A stretch of DNA of 64,000 nucleotides, from assembly GCF_018449655.1 (NCBI RefSeq), contig NZ_JAAVUX010000002.1, forward strand, positions 124,001 to 188,000, written 5' to 3'. Positions within the stretch are counted from its first letter, which is position 1, and every line of letters begins with the position of its first letter. The position numbers and the translations under genes were made by a program. Below are positions 35,606 to 45,832 of the stretch, in pieces. The stretch is from Pseudomonas sp. dw_358. Lineage in GTDB: Bacteria > Pseudomonadota > Gammaproteobacteria > Pseudomonadales > Pseudomonadaceae. A model generated the notes under the pieces. It had not been told where the DNA came from and made no database searches. It saw only the letters and a program-made list of their open reading frames with translations.

Positions 35606-36393
35606 CACGCCACCTGCGTTTGCAGTTGCTGGGCCAGCAAATGCTTGAGCAGCGCCCGATAAGCCAGCACCGAACGGCATTTGGGGTCGAACGCCGACGG
35701 CGTCTGCCCGGCCCGGCTGGCGTCGCGCAGGCGCGTGTCCACCGGGATATAGCCCTGCCAGATGTGCTCGGGGTATCCATCGCGCAAGGTGCGCATGGTG
35801 GCCATCGACGCCTGGGTGCGACGGTCGAACAAGGTCGGGATGATGCTGTAAGGCAACGGCTGCTTGCGCGAACGGTTGATCATCTCCAGCGTGCTGACCA
35901 TGCGTTCCAGGCCCTTGACCGCGAGAAACTCGGTCTGCACCGGGATCACCAACTGCTGGCTGGCCGCCAGCGCGTTGACCATCAGCACACCGAGCAACGG
36001 CGGGCTGTCGATCAGCGCGTAATCGAAATCCTGCCACAGCTGTGCCAGACTCTTGGCGATCACCAGGCCCAGGCCGCTCTGACCCGGCGACTGGCGCTCC
36101 AGGGTGGCCAAGGCGGTACTGGACGGCAGCAGGGAAATACGCTCGTCACTCGTGGGCAGCAGCAGCTGGCGCGGCAAACCTTCGGGGACATGGCCCTTGT
36201 TCAGGAACAGGTCGTAACAGCTGTTTTCAAGCTGATCGGGGTTGTGGCCGAAATAGCTGGTCATCGAACCATGGGGGTCGAGGTCGACCACGACCACGCG
36301 CTTGCCCGCTTCGGCCAACAGGCCAGCGAGGGCGATGCAAGTGGTGGTCTTGCCGACGCCACCTTTTTGATTGGCTATTGCCCAGACTCTCAT
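35605..36393 (-). CDS. parC: ParC, ParA-like ATPase for polar chemotaxis arrays
   Basis: The 262-residue ATPase has the deviant Walker A KGGVGKTT at residues 10-17, VVVVDLDPHGSMTSYFG and DYALIDSPPLLG, all typical of ParA/MinD-like proteins. Its place between motD and parP matches the Vibrio and Pseudomonas ParC, which localises chemotaxis arrays to the old pole and passes them to daughter cells. Confidence 0.9.
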   Translation of the reverse strand: MRVWAIANQKGGVGKTTTCIALAGLLAEAGKRVVVVDLDPHGSMTSYFGHNPDQLENSCYDLFLNKGHVPEGLPRQLLLPTSDERISLLPSSTALATLERQSPGQSGLGLVIAKSLAQLWQDFDYALIDSPPLLGVLMVNALAASQQLVIPVQTEFLAVKGLERMVSTLEMINRSRKQPLPYSIIPTLFDRRTQASMATMRTLRDGYPEHIWQGYIPVDTRLRDASRAGQTPSAFDPKCRSVLAYRALLKHLLAQQLQTQVA

Positions 36394-36422
36394 CGTGGTG
36401 CTTTTCCTCCCGGAGCGGCAGC

Positions 36423-36439
36423 CCGGATCAAAGATCCGG
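36423..36439. other. Hairpin between motD and parC
   Basis: CCGGATC-AAA-GATCCGG, perfect 7-bp arms and 3-nt loop, in the 101-bp gap between motD and parC. No T-run, so it may be an RNA processing or pausing element rather than a full terminator. Confidence 0.35.
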
Positions 36440-36494
36440 CCCCTACCGAGACAGTCGTTCCAAGTTGATGTAACAGTGCCGGGGTTTTGACGGC

Positions 36495-37361
36495 TCAGGC
36501 CCCAGGTGACCGCTGTACAGGCGACGGTGCAGTTTGTGTGCCAGTTGCCCTGCCCACCGGCTTGATGATCGGCGGCGGTTGACTGCCGGTACTCCCCGCG
36601 CCGGTCAGGGCGCGGCGTACATCCAGGTTGCGGGAAATCACCAACACCACGCGCCGGTTGCTGGAACGCCCCTGTGCCGTGGCATTGCTGGCAATGGGTT
36701 GAAATTCACCATAGCCCACCGAGGCCATACGGCTAGGGTTGATGCCGTCGGCGGCCATCATGCGCACGATGCTCGACGAGCGCGCCGAGGACAGTTCCCA
36801 GTTGGTCGGGTACTGCGAGGTACGGATCGGCTGATCATCGGTGAAGCCTTCGACATGGATCGGGTTGTCGAAGGGTTTGATGATCTGCGCCACCTTGTCG
36901 ATGATGGTGAACGCCTTGTCGCTGGGAATCGCGTCGCCGCTGCCGAACAGCAGGCCGGACTTGAGTTCGATCTCGATCCACATTTCGTTGCCGCGCACGG
37001 TCAACTGATCGGACTTGATCAGGTCGCCAAAGGCATCGTTGACCTGGTTGGCAATGCTTTGCAGCGGCGTGATGGGCGATGAAATGGCCGCATCCGGCTG
37101 ATCGCTATCCTTGACCAACTGTTCAGTGGGCTTGGTAGTCAGCACGTGCTCGTCGCCGATGGGGATCGGCTTGACGCTGCGCTCCGGGTCGTTGAACACC
37201 CCGACCAGAGCTTGGGAAAGCACCTTGTACTTGCCTTCGTTGACCGAGGAGATGGAGTACATCACCACGAAGAAGGCAAACAGCAGGGTGATGAAGTCGG
37301 CGTAGGACACCAGCCAACGCTCATGGTTTTCGTGCTCTTCGTGGCGACGTCGACGGGCCAT
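36495..37361 (-). CDS. motD: Flagellar stator protein MotD
   Basis: The 288-residue MotB-type protein has a basic N-terminus (MARRRRHEEHENHERWLVSY), one membrane helix with the critical Asp in VSYADFITLLFAFFVVMYSI, and an OmpA-like peptidoglycan-binding domain (NWELSSARSSSIVRMMAADG, SVGYGEFQP). Pairs with MotC as the second stator of Pseudomonas, important in swarming and viscous media. Its tail is Pro-rich. Confidence 0.94.
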   Translation of the reverse strand: MARRRRHEEHENHERWLVSYADFITLLFAFFVVMYSISSVNEGKYKVLSQALVGVFNDPERSVKPIPIGDEHVLTTKPTEQLVKDSDQPDAAISSPITPLQSIANQVNDAFGDLIKSDQLTVRGNEMWIEIELKSGLLFGSGDAIPSDKAFTIIDKVAQIIKPFDNPIHVEGFTDDQPIRTSQYPTNWELSSARSSSIVRMMAADGINPSRMASVGYGEFQPIASNATAQGRSSNRRVVLVISRNLDVRRALTGAGSTGSQPPPIIKPVGRATGTQTAPSPVQRSPGA

Positions 37362-37363
37362 GA

Positions 37364-38104
37364 TCAGTCCATGAAGCCTTGCAGCTTCAGTTCGATGGAG
37401 CGTGGATTTTCACCTTCGGCAATCGATAGAATGCCTTCGAGCAGCATTTCCCGGTAACGGGACTGGCGCAGGGCAATGGCCTTGAGCTTGTTGGCCACCG
37501 GCAGCAACACCAGGTTGGCGCTGGCCACCCCGTAGATGGTAGCCACGAAGGCCACAGCGATACCGCTGCCCAGTTGGGTAGGGTCGGCCAGGTTGCCCAT
37601 GACGTGGATCAGGCCCATCACCGCACCGATGATGCCGATGGTGGGCGCGTAACCGCCCATGCATTCGAAGACTTTCGCGGCCTGGATGTCGCGGCTCTCC
37701 TGGGTATAGAAATCCACCTCGAGGATGCTGCGGATGGCTTCCGGCTCGGCGCCGTCCACCAGCAACTGCAAGCCCTTGCGGGCGTAATCGTCGCGTTCGC
37801 CGTCGGCAATGGTCTCAAGCCCCAGCAGGCCTTCCTTGCGCGCGGTCAGGCTCCAGGTCACCACGCGGTCGATGCCGCCGGCCAGGTCCACCCGTGGAGG
37901 AAAGATGACCCAGCGTGCGATCACCAGTGCACGCTTGAACGCGCTCATCGGCGACTGCAGCAAAGCGGCGCCCACCGTACCGCCGATCACGATCAGGATC
38001 GCCGGAGCATTGAGCAAGGCGCCCATGTGGCCGCCTTCCAGAAAGTTGCCGCCGATGATGGCGACAAACGCCATGATGATCCCTATCAGGCTCAAGACAT
38101 CCAT
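37364..38104 (-). CDS. motC: Flagellar stator protein MotC
   Basis: The 246-residue MotA-type protein has four helices and the pattern [25 protein letters not shown], split by the family at the first loop, and GGYAPTIGIIGAVMGLIHVM. It forms the ion-conducting stator ring with MotD, two bp downstream. The ATG at 38104 overlaps the cheB stop as TGATG. Confidence 0.95.
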   Translation of the reverse strand: MDVLSLIGIIMAFVAIIGGNFLEGGHMGALLNAPAILIVIGGTVGAALLQSPMSAFKRALVIARWVIFPPRVDLAGGIDRVVTWSLTARKEGLLGLETIADGERDDYARKGLQLLVDGAEPEAIRSILEVDFYTQESRDIQAAKVFECMGGYAPTIGIIGAVMGLIHVMGNLADPTQLGSGIAVAFVATIYGVASANLVLLPVANKLKAIALRQSRYREMLLEGILSIAEGENPRSIELKLQGFMD

Positions 38105-39228
38105 CAGACGCACGCCTCCACCAGGTGCCGGCCTATGTCATCCAGACTGTAGATCGCATCGGCCAGGTTGGCCTTGACGATCGCCATGGGCATGCCATAG
38201 ATCACGCAGCTCGCTTCGTCCTGGGCCCAGACGTGGCTGCCGCCTTGCTTGAGCAGGCGCGCGCCCTCGCGGCCATCGGCGCCCATCCCGGTCAGGACCA
38301 CGGCCAGCACCTTGTCCCCGTAGGACTTGGCGGCCGAGCCGAAGGTGATGTCCACGCAGGGCTTGTAATTGAGACGCTCGTCACCGGGCAGAATCTTCAC
38401 CGTGCCACGGCTGTCGACCATCATCTGTTTGCCTCCCGGGGCCAACAGCGCCAGGCCTGGACGCAGCACGTCACCGTCCTCGGCTTCCTTGACGCTGATA
38501 CGGCAGAGTTTGTCCAGACGCTCGGCGAAGGCCCGGGTGAACGCGGCCGGCATGTGCTGGATCAGCACGATGGGCGCGGGAAAATGCGCGGGCAGCTGCG
38601 TCAATACCCGTTGCAGGGCCACCGGGCCACCGGTGGACGTGCCGATGGCCACCAGTTTGTAGGATTTGCGTTTGGGCGCGGGCGAATGGGCCGCGGCCGG
38701 GGCACGGGCAGGCGCAGCCACCGGGGCCGGCGCTGCCGGACGACGTGCGGGAGCCGGCGCCGCAGTGCTGACCGGCGCAGGCGCGGGTGCCGGGGCAGCG
38801 GCAGGCGCTGAATAACTGCTGAACCGACGGTTGCTGCGCGAGATGTTGTGGACTTTGTCGCACAGCATCTGTTTGACCTTCTCGGGATTGCGAGAAATGT
38901 CTTCGAAGTTCTTCGGCAGGAAATCCACCGCGCCAGCATCGAGGGCGTCCAGGGTGACCCGGGCGCCTTCATGGGTGAGCGAGGAAAACATCAAGACCGG
39001 GGTCGGGCAGCGCTGCATGATGTGACGGATCGCCGTGATGCCATCCATCATCGGCATCTCGTAATCCATGGTAATCACGTCGGGCTTGAGGGCCTGGGCC
39101 TGCTCGATGGCTTCCTTGCCATTGGACGCCGTGCCGACCACTTGAATGTTCGGGTCCGAAGAGAGAATTTCCGAGACGCGGCGACGGAAAAAGCCCGAGT
39201 CGTCCACCACTAAAACCTTGACTGCCAT
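38104..39228 (-). CDS. cheB: Chemotaxis methylesterase/response regulator CheB
   Basis: The 374-residue protein has an N-terminal receiver (Asp55 in [14 protein letters not shown]), a long Ala/Pro-rich linker (about residues 145-185) and a C-terminal methylesterase with [14 protein letters not shown] as the catalytic serine region, [16 protein letters not shown] and [10 protein letters not shown]. It removes methyl groups from receptors. The upstream ATG two codons earlier lacks homology, so the start is [10 protein letters not shown]. Confidence 0.94.
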   Translation of the reverse strand: MAVKVLVVDDSGFFRRRVSEILSSDPNIQVVGTASNGKEAIEQAQALKPDVITMDYEMPMMDGITAIRHIMQRCPTPVLMFSSLTHEGARVTLDALDAGAVDFLPKNFEDISRNPEKVKQMLCDKVHNISRSNRRFSSYSAPAAAPAPAPAPVSTAAPAPARRPAAPAPVAAPARAPAAAHSPAPKRKSYKLVAIGTSTGGPVALQRVLTQLPAHFPAPIVLIQHMPAAFTRAFAERLDKLCRISVKEAEDGDVLRPGLALLAPGGKQMMVDSRGTVKILPGDERLNYKPCVDITFGSAAKSYGDKVLAVVLTGMGADGREGARLLKQGGSHVWAQDEASCVIYGMPMAIVKANLADAIYSLDDIGRHLVEACV

Positions 39229-39268
39229 ATACACCCCGTTAGGGAGCGGACGCTGCCGCCCCCCTTGA

Positions 39269-41455
39269 TCAGATACGCCGTGCCGCGTAGCGCTTGAGCA
39301 TGCTCGGTACGTCGAGAATCAGCGCGATACGACCGTCACCGGTAATGGTCGCGCCCGACATGCCTGGCGTGCCTTGCAGCATCTTGCCCAAGGGCTTGAT
39401 CACCACTTCTTCCTGACCGACCAGCTGGTCGACCACGAAGCCGATACGCTGGGTGCCGACCGAAAGGATCACCACATGGCCTTCGCGTTGTTCTTCATGG
39501 GCTGCCGAACTGACCAGCCAGCGCTTGAGGTAGAACAGCGGCAGGGCCTTGTCGCGCACGATCACCACTTCCTGGCCATCGACCACGTTGGTGCGCGACA
39601 GGTCCAGGTGGAAGATCTCGTTGACGTTGACCAGCGGGAAAGCAAACGCCTGGTTGCCCAGCATGACCATCAGGGTAGGCATGATCGCCAGTGTCAGCGG
39701 GACCTTGATGACGATCTTCGAACCCTGGCCCTTGGTCGAGTGAATGTTGATGGTGCCGTTGAGCTGGGAGATCTTGGTTTTCACCACGTCCATGCCCACG
39801 CCACGGCCCGACACGTCGGAGATCTCGGTCTTGGTGGAGAAGCCAGGGGCAAAGATCAGGTTGTAGCATTCGGTGTCGCTGAGACGATCGGCGGCATCCT
39901 TGTCCATTACCCCGCGCTTGACCGCGATGGCCCGAAGGACCGCCGGGTCCATGCCCTTGCCGTCATCGGAGATCGACAGCAGGATGTGGTCGCCTTCCTG
40001 TTCAGCCGAAAGCACCACGCGCCCGCCACGGGATTTGCCCGACGCTTCGCGCTCTTCCGGCGACTCGATGCCGTGGTCGACCGCGTTGCGCACCAAGTGG
40101 ACCAACGGGTCGGCCAAGGCCTCGACGAGGTTCTTGTCCAGGTCGGTTTCTTCGCCCACCAGTTCCAGGTTGATCTCTTTCTTGAGCTGGCGGGCCAGGT
40201 CGCGAACCAGGCGCGGGAAGCGCCCGAAGACTTTCTTGATCGGCTGCATGCGGGTCTTCATGACCGCGGTCTGCAGGTCAGCGGTGACCACGTCGAGATT
40301 GGACACGGCTTTCTGCATGGCCTCGTCGGCGCTGTTGCTGCCCAGGCGGACCAGGCGGTTACGCACCAGCACCAGCTCGCCGACCATGTTCATGATTTCG
40401 TCCAGACGCGCGGTGTCGACCCGCACGGTGGTTTCCGCTTCCGTGGCCACCGGCTTCTCGCCGCTCGCTGCTGGCTTGGCCGCAACCGGTGCGGGTGCAG
40501 GCGCAGGCGCAGCAGCAGCTGGCTTGGCGACCGGTACGGGTGCTGGCGCCTTGGCCACGGGGGCCGGCGCTTCGGCCGCCACTTCGGTGAACTTGCCCTT
40601 GCCGTGCAATTCGTCGAGCAAGGATTCGAACTCGTCGTCGGTGATCAACTCACCGCTCTTGGCCACCGGCGTATGGGTTGCCGGCGGGGTGCTGGCGGCC
40701 ACGCCTGGCAGGCCATCGGCGGCAAACGCGCCCTTGCCGTGCAACTGGTCGAGCAGCGACTCGAACTCGTCATCGGTGATTTCGTCCGGCGCACCCGGTT
40801 TGGCGGGCGCAGCCGACGCTGCGGCGGGTGGGGCGATCTGGCCCTTGCCGTGCAACTGGTCCAACAGCGATTCGAATTCGTCGTCGGTGATTTCATCACT
40901 GGCCGGCGCGGACGATACCGGCGCAGACGGCGTGGCCTGAACGTCGTTGTTGAGGGAGTCGAGCAGCGCTTCGAATTCGAAATCGGTGATCTCGTCGGAC
41001 GCAGCAACCGGGGACGCTGTCACGGGGGCCGCCACGGGTGCGGCGGACGGCGCAGGAGCGGCGCCAGCAGGTTCGGCCAGACGCGCCAGCGCTTCGAGCA
41101 ACTGAGGCGACGCGGGAGTGACGGTGGTACGTTCGCGCACTTCGCCGAACATGCCGTTGACCGCGTCAAGTGCTTCGAGAACAACGTCCATCAGTTCGGA
41201 GTCGACGCGACGTTCACCCTTGCGCAGGATGTCGAAAACGTTTTCGGCGATGTGGCAGCACTCCACCAGCTCGTTGAGCTGGAGGAAGCCGGCGCCGCCT
41301 TTTACAGTGTGAAAACCGCGAAAAATTGCATTGAGCAAGTCCGCATCATCTGGTCGGCTTTCAAGCTCGACCAGCTGTTCGGACAGTTGCTCGAGAATTT
41401 CGCCGGCCTCTACCAGGAAATCCTGAAGGATTTCTTCGTCGGCGCCGAAGCTCAT
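39269..41455 (-). CDS. cheA: Chemotaxis histidine kinase CheA
   Basis: The 728-residue kinase starts with an Hpt domain (phospho-His49 in [13 protein letters not shown]). Residues about 155-290 contain four copies of an acidic motif related to [18 protein letters not shown], spaced by Ala/Pro-rich linkers. Dimerisation, ATPase ([24 protein letters not shown]) and a C-terminal CheW-like domain follow. It phosphorylates CheY and CheB. The repeats lie where the CheY-binding domain or the ParP-binding LID region is found in related proteins. Confidence 0.95.
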   Translation of the reverse strand: MSFGADEEILQDFLVEAGEILEQLSEQLVELESRPDDADLLNAIFRGFHTVKGGAGFLQLNELVECCHIAENVFDILRKGERRVDSELMDVVLEALDAVNGMFGEVRERTTVTPASPQLLEALARLAEPAGAAPAPSAAPVAAPVTASPVAASDEITDFEFEALLDSLNNDVQATPSAPVSSAPASDEITDDEFESLLDQLHGKGQIAPPAAASAAPAKPGAPDEITDDEFESLLDQLHGKGAFAADGLPGVAASTPPATHTPVAKSGELITDDEFESLLDELHGKGKFTEVAAEAPAPVAKAPAPVPVAKPAAAAPAPAPAPVAAKPAASGEKPVATEAETTVRVDTARLDEIMNMVGELVLVRNRLVRLGSNSADEAMQKAVSNLDVVTADLQTAVMKTRMQPIKKVFGRFPRLVRDLARQLKKEINLELVGEETDLDKNLVEALADPLVHLVRNAVDHGIESPEEREASGKSRGGRVVLSAEQEGDHILLSISDDGKGMDPAVLRAIAVKRGVMDKDAADRLSDTECYNLIFAPGFSTKTEISDVSGRGVGMDVVKTKISQLNGTINIHSTKGQGSKIVIKVPLTLAIMPTLMVMLGNQAFAFPLVNVNEIFHLDLSRTNVVDGQEVVIVRDKALPLFYLKRWLVSSAAHEEQREGHVVILSVGTQRIGFVVDQLVGQEEVVIKPLGKMLQGTPGMSGATITGDGRIALILDVPSMLKRYAARRI

Positions 41456-41500
41456 ATGGGTGCTCCCTGGAATGAAAGAATCACGAGCCTGGGTGTTGCG

Positions 41501-42289
41501 TCAAAAGCCCAGGCTGGACAGCAGATCGTCGACATCATCCTGACCGGATACAACGTCTTCCCGTTTATCGGCATGAATCTGCGGACCTTCACCCCTGGCA
41601 GGGTGAATTTCGTGATCTTTTTCATCGCGAAGCTGTTGATGGTCGTGTTCGATGCCCGCAAAGCGGTCCACCTGACTGGCCATCAGCACCAGTTTGAGCA
41701 GATTGCTCTCCACTTCCGTGACCAGTTGCGTCACGCGCTTGATCACCTGACCGGTGAGGTCCTGGTAATCCTGCGCCAGCAGAATGTCGTTCAGATGCCC
41801 CGAGACCTGGCGGTTGCCCTGCTCGCTACGGGTGAGAAAGGTATCCACCCGGCGCGCCAGCTCGCGAAACTCTTCCGCGCCGATTTCCCGGCGCATGAAA
41901 CGCTGCCAATCGATGCTCAACGCCTTGGCGTCGTCGGCCAGCTCGGTCATCACCGGTGTGCTCTGCTCCACCAGGTCCATGGTCCGGTTGGCTGCATTTT
42001 CGGTCAGCCGCACGACATAGGACAAACGCTCGGTGGCGTCCGTGATCTGGGAAACTTCCTCGGCCTGAGGCATGTGCGGATCGATCTGGAAACTGACGAT
42101 CGCGCTGTGCAACTCGCGCGTCAGCTTGCCGACTTCCTGGTACAGGCCGCGATCACGGGTCTGATTCAGCTCATGGATCAACTGCACTGCCTCGCCAAAC
42201 TGGCCTTTTTCAAGGCTGTTCACCAGTTCGACGGCATGTTTCTTCAGGGTCGACTCGAAGTCCCCCAAAGAATCTTTTTTCTGGTCCAT
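41501..42289 (-). CDS. cheZ: CheY-P phosphatase CheZ
   Basis: The 262-residue, mostly helical protein ends with DDVDDLLSSLGF, the CheY-binding tail of CheZ. The central LAQDYQDLTGQVIKRVTQLV contains the catalytic Gln that dephosphorylates CheY-P. Located directly between cheY and cheA. Confidence 0.95.
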   Translation of the reverse strand: MDQKKDSLGDFESTLKKHAVELVNSLEKGQFGEAVQLIHELNQTRDRGLYQEVGKLTRELHSAIVSFQIDPHMPQAEEVSQITDATERLSYVVRLTENAANRTMDLVEQSTPVMTELADDAKALSIDWQRFMRREIGAEEFRELARRVDTFLTRSEQGNRQVSGHLNDILLAQDYQDLTGQVIKRVTQLVTEVESNLLKLVLMASQVDRFAGIEHDHQQLRDEKDHEIHPARGEGPQIHADKREDVVSGQDDVDDLLSSLGF

Positions 42290-42308
42290 TGCGCCCCCGT
42301 GGCGGTCA

Positions 42309-42683
42309 TCAGCTGTTGACGCGCTCGAAAATCTTTTCGATCTTTTCTTTCAGCACCTGGGCAGTGAAAGGCTTGACCACATAGCCGTTGACGCCCGCCT
42401 GGGCGGCTTCGATGATCTGCTCGCGCTTGGCTTCGGCAGTCACCATCAACACCGGCAGGTGCTTGAGGCGATCGTCGGCACGGACCTGCTTGAGCAGGTC
42501 GATACCCGACATGCCCGGCATGTTCCAGTCAGTGACCAGAAAATCAAAGCCCCCGCTCTGCAACATCGGCAGCGCCGTATTCCCGTCATCGGCCTCGGAC
42601 GTGTTGGTAAAGCCCAGATCACGCAACAGGTTCTTGATGATCCGCCGCATCGTCGAAAAATCGTCAACGATGAGGATTTTCAT
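42309..42683 (-). CDS. cheY: Chemotaxis response regulator CheY
   Basis: The 124-residue single receiver domain has Asp7/Asp8, phosphoacceptor Asp52 ([12 protein letters not shown]), the threonine in MVTAEA and the lysine in VVKPF. Binds FliM when phosphorylated. The start [10 protein letters not shown] is chosen over an ATG four codons earlier because it matches the family. A 119-bp gap separates it from fliA; no clear sigma-28 site was found there. Confidence 0.96.
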   Translation of the reverse strand: MKILIVDDFSTMRRIIKNLLRDLGFTNTSEADDGNTALPMLQSGGFDFLVTDWNMPGMSGIDLLKQVRADDRLKHLPVLMVTAEAKREQIIEAAQAGVNGYVVKPFTAQVLKEKIEKIFERVNS

Positions 42684-42802
42684 GTTCTTGTCCAATTAGA
42701 CCTCCAAGCAGTCTTGACCCGCCCAGCAGCTGAGCGCGCGTTCAATCAAATCCGGTTTTAATTTTTTTGCAGCGACTGCCAACCCGGTACTCCGGTAATT
42801 GC

Positions 42803-43552
42803 CTAACCCCGCGCCCGCCACTCGCTCAGGCGTCCACGCAAACGCGCGGCGCACTGGCTGTGCAACTGGCTGACACGCGACTCGCTGACCCCCAGCACTT
42901 CGCCGATTTCCTTGAGGTTCAGTTCCTCGTCGTAATACAACGCCAGCACCAGCTTTTCCCGTTCCGGCAGGCCGGCAATGGCATCGGCCAGTGCCGCCTG
43001 GAAACGTTCGTCTTCAAGGTCGCGCGAAGGCTCCAGCGAACCGCTGGCACCGTCTTCATGCAACCCTTCATGTTCGCCACCGTCCTGCAGCAGGTCGTCA
43101 AAACTGAACAACCGGCTGCCCAGGGTATCGTTGAGAATCCCGTAGTAATCATCCAGGCTCAACTTGAGTTCGGCAGCAACCTCATGATCTTTAGCGTCGC
43201 GACCGGTTTTCGCCTCGATCGAGCGTATGGCATCACTGACCATGCGCGTATTGCGGTGCACCGAGCGCGGCGCCCAGTCACCCTTGCGCACTTCATCGAG
43301 CATGGCGCCGCGGATACGGATACCGGCGTAGGTCTCGAAGCTCGCGCCCTTGGTCGAGTCGTACTTGGTGGACACCTCGAGCAGGCCGATCATGCCGGCC
43401 TGAATCAGGTCTTCCACCTGCACGCTGGCCGGCAGGCGCGCCAGCAGGTGATAGGCGATTCGTTTGACCAGAGGCGCATAGCGCTCGATCAGTTCGTACT
43501 GCTGGGACTCACGGGAAGCCTTGCTGTACATACGATATCCGCTCGCGCTCAT
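42803..43552 (-). CDS. fliA: Flagellar sigma factor FliA (sigma-28)
   Basis: The 249-residue sigma factor has region 2 (LIERYAPLVKRIAYHLLARL, VEDLIQAGMIGLLEV, GIRIRGAMLDEVRKGDWAPR) and region 4 (GLPEREKLVLALYYDEELNL, LGVSESRVSQLHSQ). It directs late flagellar and chemotaxis genes and is held back by FlgM. Start overlaps the fleN stop by ATGA. Confidence 0.96.
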   Translation of the reverse strand: MSASGYRMYSKASRESQQYELIERYAPLVKRIAYHLLARLPASVQVEDLIQAGMIGLLEVSTKYDSTKGASFETYAGIRIRGAMLDEVRKGDWAPRSVHRNTRMVSDAIRSIEAKTGRDAKDHEVAAELKLSLDDYYGILNDTLGSRLFSFDDLLQDGGEHEGLHEDGASGSLEPSRDLEDERFQAALADAIAGLPEREKLVLALYYDEELNLKEIGEVLGVSESRVSQLHSQCAARLRGRLSEWRARG

Positions 43553-44382
43553 GATACGGGCCCTGCGCTAGTTTGCTGTACCAGACGTTCGACAAAGAAC
43601 TCCAGATGCCCCCGGGGATTGGCGGGCAGTGGCCAGGTGTCGACCTTCTGGGCTATGGCCTTGAACGCCAGGGCACATTTGGAACGCGGGAAAGCCTCGT
43701 ACACCGCGCGCTGCTTTTGCACTGCCTTGCGCACACATTCGTCGTAAGGCACGGCACCGACGTACTGCAGTGCAACATCAAGGAATCGATCGGTCACTTT
43801 CGTCAGTTTGGCGAACAGATTGCGACCTTCCTGCGGGCTCTGGGCCATGTTGGCCAGCACCCGGAAACGGTTCATGCCGTAATCACGGTTGAGCAGTTTG
43901 ATCAATGCGTAGGCGTCGGTAATCGAGGTCGGTTCGTCGCACACCACCAGCAACACCTCCTGGGCGGCGCGCACGAAACTGACCACCGACTCGCCGATCC
44001 CGGCGGCCGTGTCGATCACCAGCACGTCGAGGTTGTCGCCCACGTCGCTGAATGCCTGAATCAGACCGGCATGCTGCGCCGCAGACAAGTGCACCATGCT
44101 CTGGGTACCCGAGGCGGCGGGGACGATACGAATCCCGCCAGGGCCCTGGAGCATGACGTCGCGCAGCTCGCAGCGGCCTTCGATGACGTCGGCCAGGGTG
44201 CGTTTGGGTGTCAGCCCGAGCAGGACGTCGACGTTCGCCAGCCCCAGATCGGCGTCCAGCAGCATGACCCTGCGGCCAAGCTCTGCCAGCGCCAGGGACA
44301 AGTTCACTGACACGTTAGTCTTCCCGACGCCACCTTTGCCGCCGGTCACCGCGATCACCTGTACGGGATGCATGCTGCCCAT
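43549..44382 (-). CDS. fleN: Flagellar number regulator FleN (FlhG)
   Basis: The 277-residue MinD-like ATPase has the deviant Walker A GGKGGVGKTNVSVNL, DADLGLANVDVLLGL and DTAAGIGESVVSFV. In Pseudomonas it binds FleQ and limits polar flagella to one. Sits between flhF and fliA as usual. A second ATG three codons in is possible. Confidence 0.95.
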   Translation of the reverse strand: MGSMHPVQVIAVTGGKGGVGKTNVSVNLSLALAELGRRVMLLDADLGLANVDVLLGLTPKRTLADVIEGRCELRDVMLQGPGGIRIVPAASGTQSMVHLSAAQHAGLIQAFSDVGDNLDVLVIDTAAGIGESVVSFVRAAQEVLLVVCDEPTSITDAYALIKLLNRDYGMNRFRVLANMAQSPQEGRNLFAKLTKVTDRFLDVALQYVGAVPYDECVRKAVQKQRAVYEAFPRSKCALAFKAIAQKVDTWPLPANPRGHLEFFVERLVQQTSAGPVS

Positions 44383-44497
44383 GTTCGTTGTTTACCTTGT
44401 CACTTAGACCGAGGCCACACGACCGACTGCGCTTGAACAACCAAGGCATGCAGACCATCGATGTAGGTAGTTTGGAACTTCATATCAACCATTTCCC

Positions 44498-45820
44498 TCA
44501 GCCCACACGCTTGTCAGGGCTGTGGTAGAGGTCAGCGAACATATCGGCCATGGCCTCTTCACTGGGTTCCTCCTGCATCTGCACATTTACTGCGCGGCTG
44601 ACCAATTGGTGCCGGCGCGGCAGATGCAGATCGTCCGGAATGCGCGGGCCGTCCGTGAGATAGGCCACAGGCAGTTCGGTACTGATGGCCAGGCTCAGCA
44701 CTTCGCCGAGACTCGCCGTTTCATCAAGTTTGGTCAGGATGCAACCGGCCAGGCCACAGCGCTTGTAGCTGTGATAGGCAGCGGTGAGCACCTGCTTCTG
44801 GCTGGTGGTGGCCAGCACCAGGTAATTGCGCGCGCGGATACCGCGCCCGGCCAGGCTTTCCAGTTGCATGCGCAAGGCCGGGTCGCTGGCCTGCAGGCCG
44901 GCGGTGTCGATGAGGATCACCCGCTTGCGCAACAGCGGCTCCAGCGCCTGACCCAGCGACTGGCCAGGATCGACCTGGGTCACCGAGACATTGAGAATGC
45001 GCCCCAGGGTCTTGAGCTGCTCCTGGGCGCCAATGCGAAAACTGTCCATGCTCACCAATGCAATGCTCTGGGCGCCGTACTTGAGCACATAGCGTGCTGC
45101 CAGCTTGGCCAGGGTGGTGGTCTTGCCCATGCCGGCCGGGCCGACCATGGCAATCACACCGCCCTCTTCCAGGGGTTCCACTTCCGGGGTGTGGATCATA
45201 CGCGCCAAATGCGCCAGGAGCATCCGCCAGGCTTGCCGAGGTTCGCGAATTTCCCCGGTCAGGCTCAGCAGCTCACGAGAAATAGGGCCGGACAGGCCGA
45301 TACGTTGCAGGCGCCGCCACAGGTTGGCCTGCTCGGGCTGACTGCCTTGCAGCTGCGTCCAGGCCAGCGAGCCGAGTTGCACTTCCAGCAATTCGCGCAG
45401 GCCGTTGAGCTCCGAGCGCATGGAGTCGAACAGGCGCTGATCCACTGCGGGTTGAGCGACCGGCGCCGGCACCGTAGCGCGCATCGGCTCGACGAAATTG
45501 GGTTCCACCAGCGGCTCGGAGGCGGTCAACGGCAGCCCGGCAAACAGCTGGCGGTTGTTCACGCCATCGCTGTCGCTGCGCTGGCTCAGTTCGGCCTGGG
45601 CGGAGACGATACGCGATTGAGTCTTGCGCAGCTCATCTTCCAGTTCGATGTTGGGCACACGGGGGGCCAGCGCCGACAGCTTGTAGTCAAGCGCCGCGGT
45701 CAGCTCGACGCCACCGGCGATTCGGCGGTTGCCGATGATCGCGGCGTCAGCGCCCAGCTCGTCGCGGACCAGTTTCATGGCCTGACGCATATCGGCAGCG
45801 AAAAAACGCTTCACTTGCAT
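44498..45820 (-). CDS. flhF: Flagellar placement GTPase FlhF
   Basis: The 440-residue SRP-type GTPase begins MQVKRFFAADMRQAMKLVRD and has the GTPase motifs VGPAGMGKTTTLAKLAARY, DTAGLQASDPAL and TKLDETASLGEVL. It sets the polar site of flagellum assembly. A variable linker lies between residues about 80 and 200. Twelve bp after flhA. Confidence 0.95.
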   Translation of the reverse strand: MQVKRFFAADMRQAMKLVRDELGADAAIIGNRRIAGGVELTAALDYKLSALAPRVPNIELEDELRKTQSRIVSAQAELSQRSDSDGVNNRQLFAGLPLTASEPLVEPNFVEPMRATVPAPVAQPAVDQRLFDSMRSELNGLRELLEVQLGSLAWTQLQGSQPEQANLWRRLQRIGLSGPISRELLSLTGEIREPRQAWRMLLAHLARMIHTPEVEPLEEGGVIAMVGPAGMGKTTTLAKLAARYVLKYGAQSIALVSMDSFRIGAQEQLKTLGRILNVSVTQVDPGQSLGQALEPLLRKRVILIDTAGLQASDPALRMQLESLAGRGIRARNYLVLATTSQKQVLTAAYHSYKRCGLAGCILTKLDETASLGEVLSLAISTELPVAYLTDGPRIPDDLHLPRRHQLVSRAVNVQMQEEPSEEAMADMFADLYHSPDKRVG

Positions 45821-45832
45821 AACCCATCACCC

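Noticed and set aside
39374..42319. A 981-codon open frame antisense to cheA and cheZ
   Set aside because: It mirrors two certain genes, has no family pattern, and long antisense frames are common in GC-rich DNA with strong third-position bias.
42740..42790. TTGGCAGTCGCTGC before cheY, resembling a sigma-54 site
   Set aside because: Spacing is eight, not ten, bases, and cheY genes are normally FliA-dependent.
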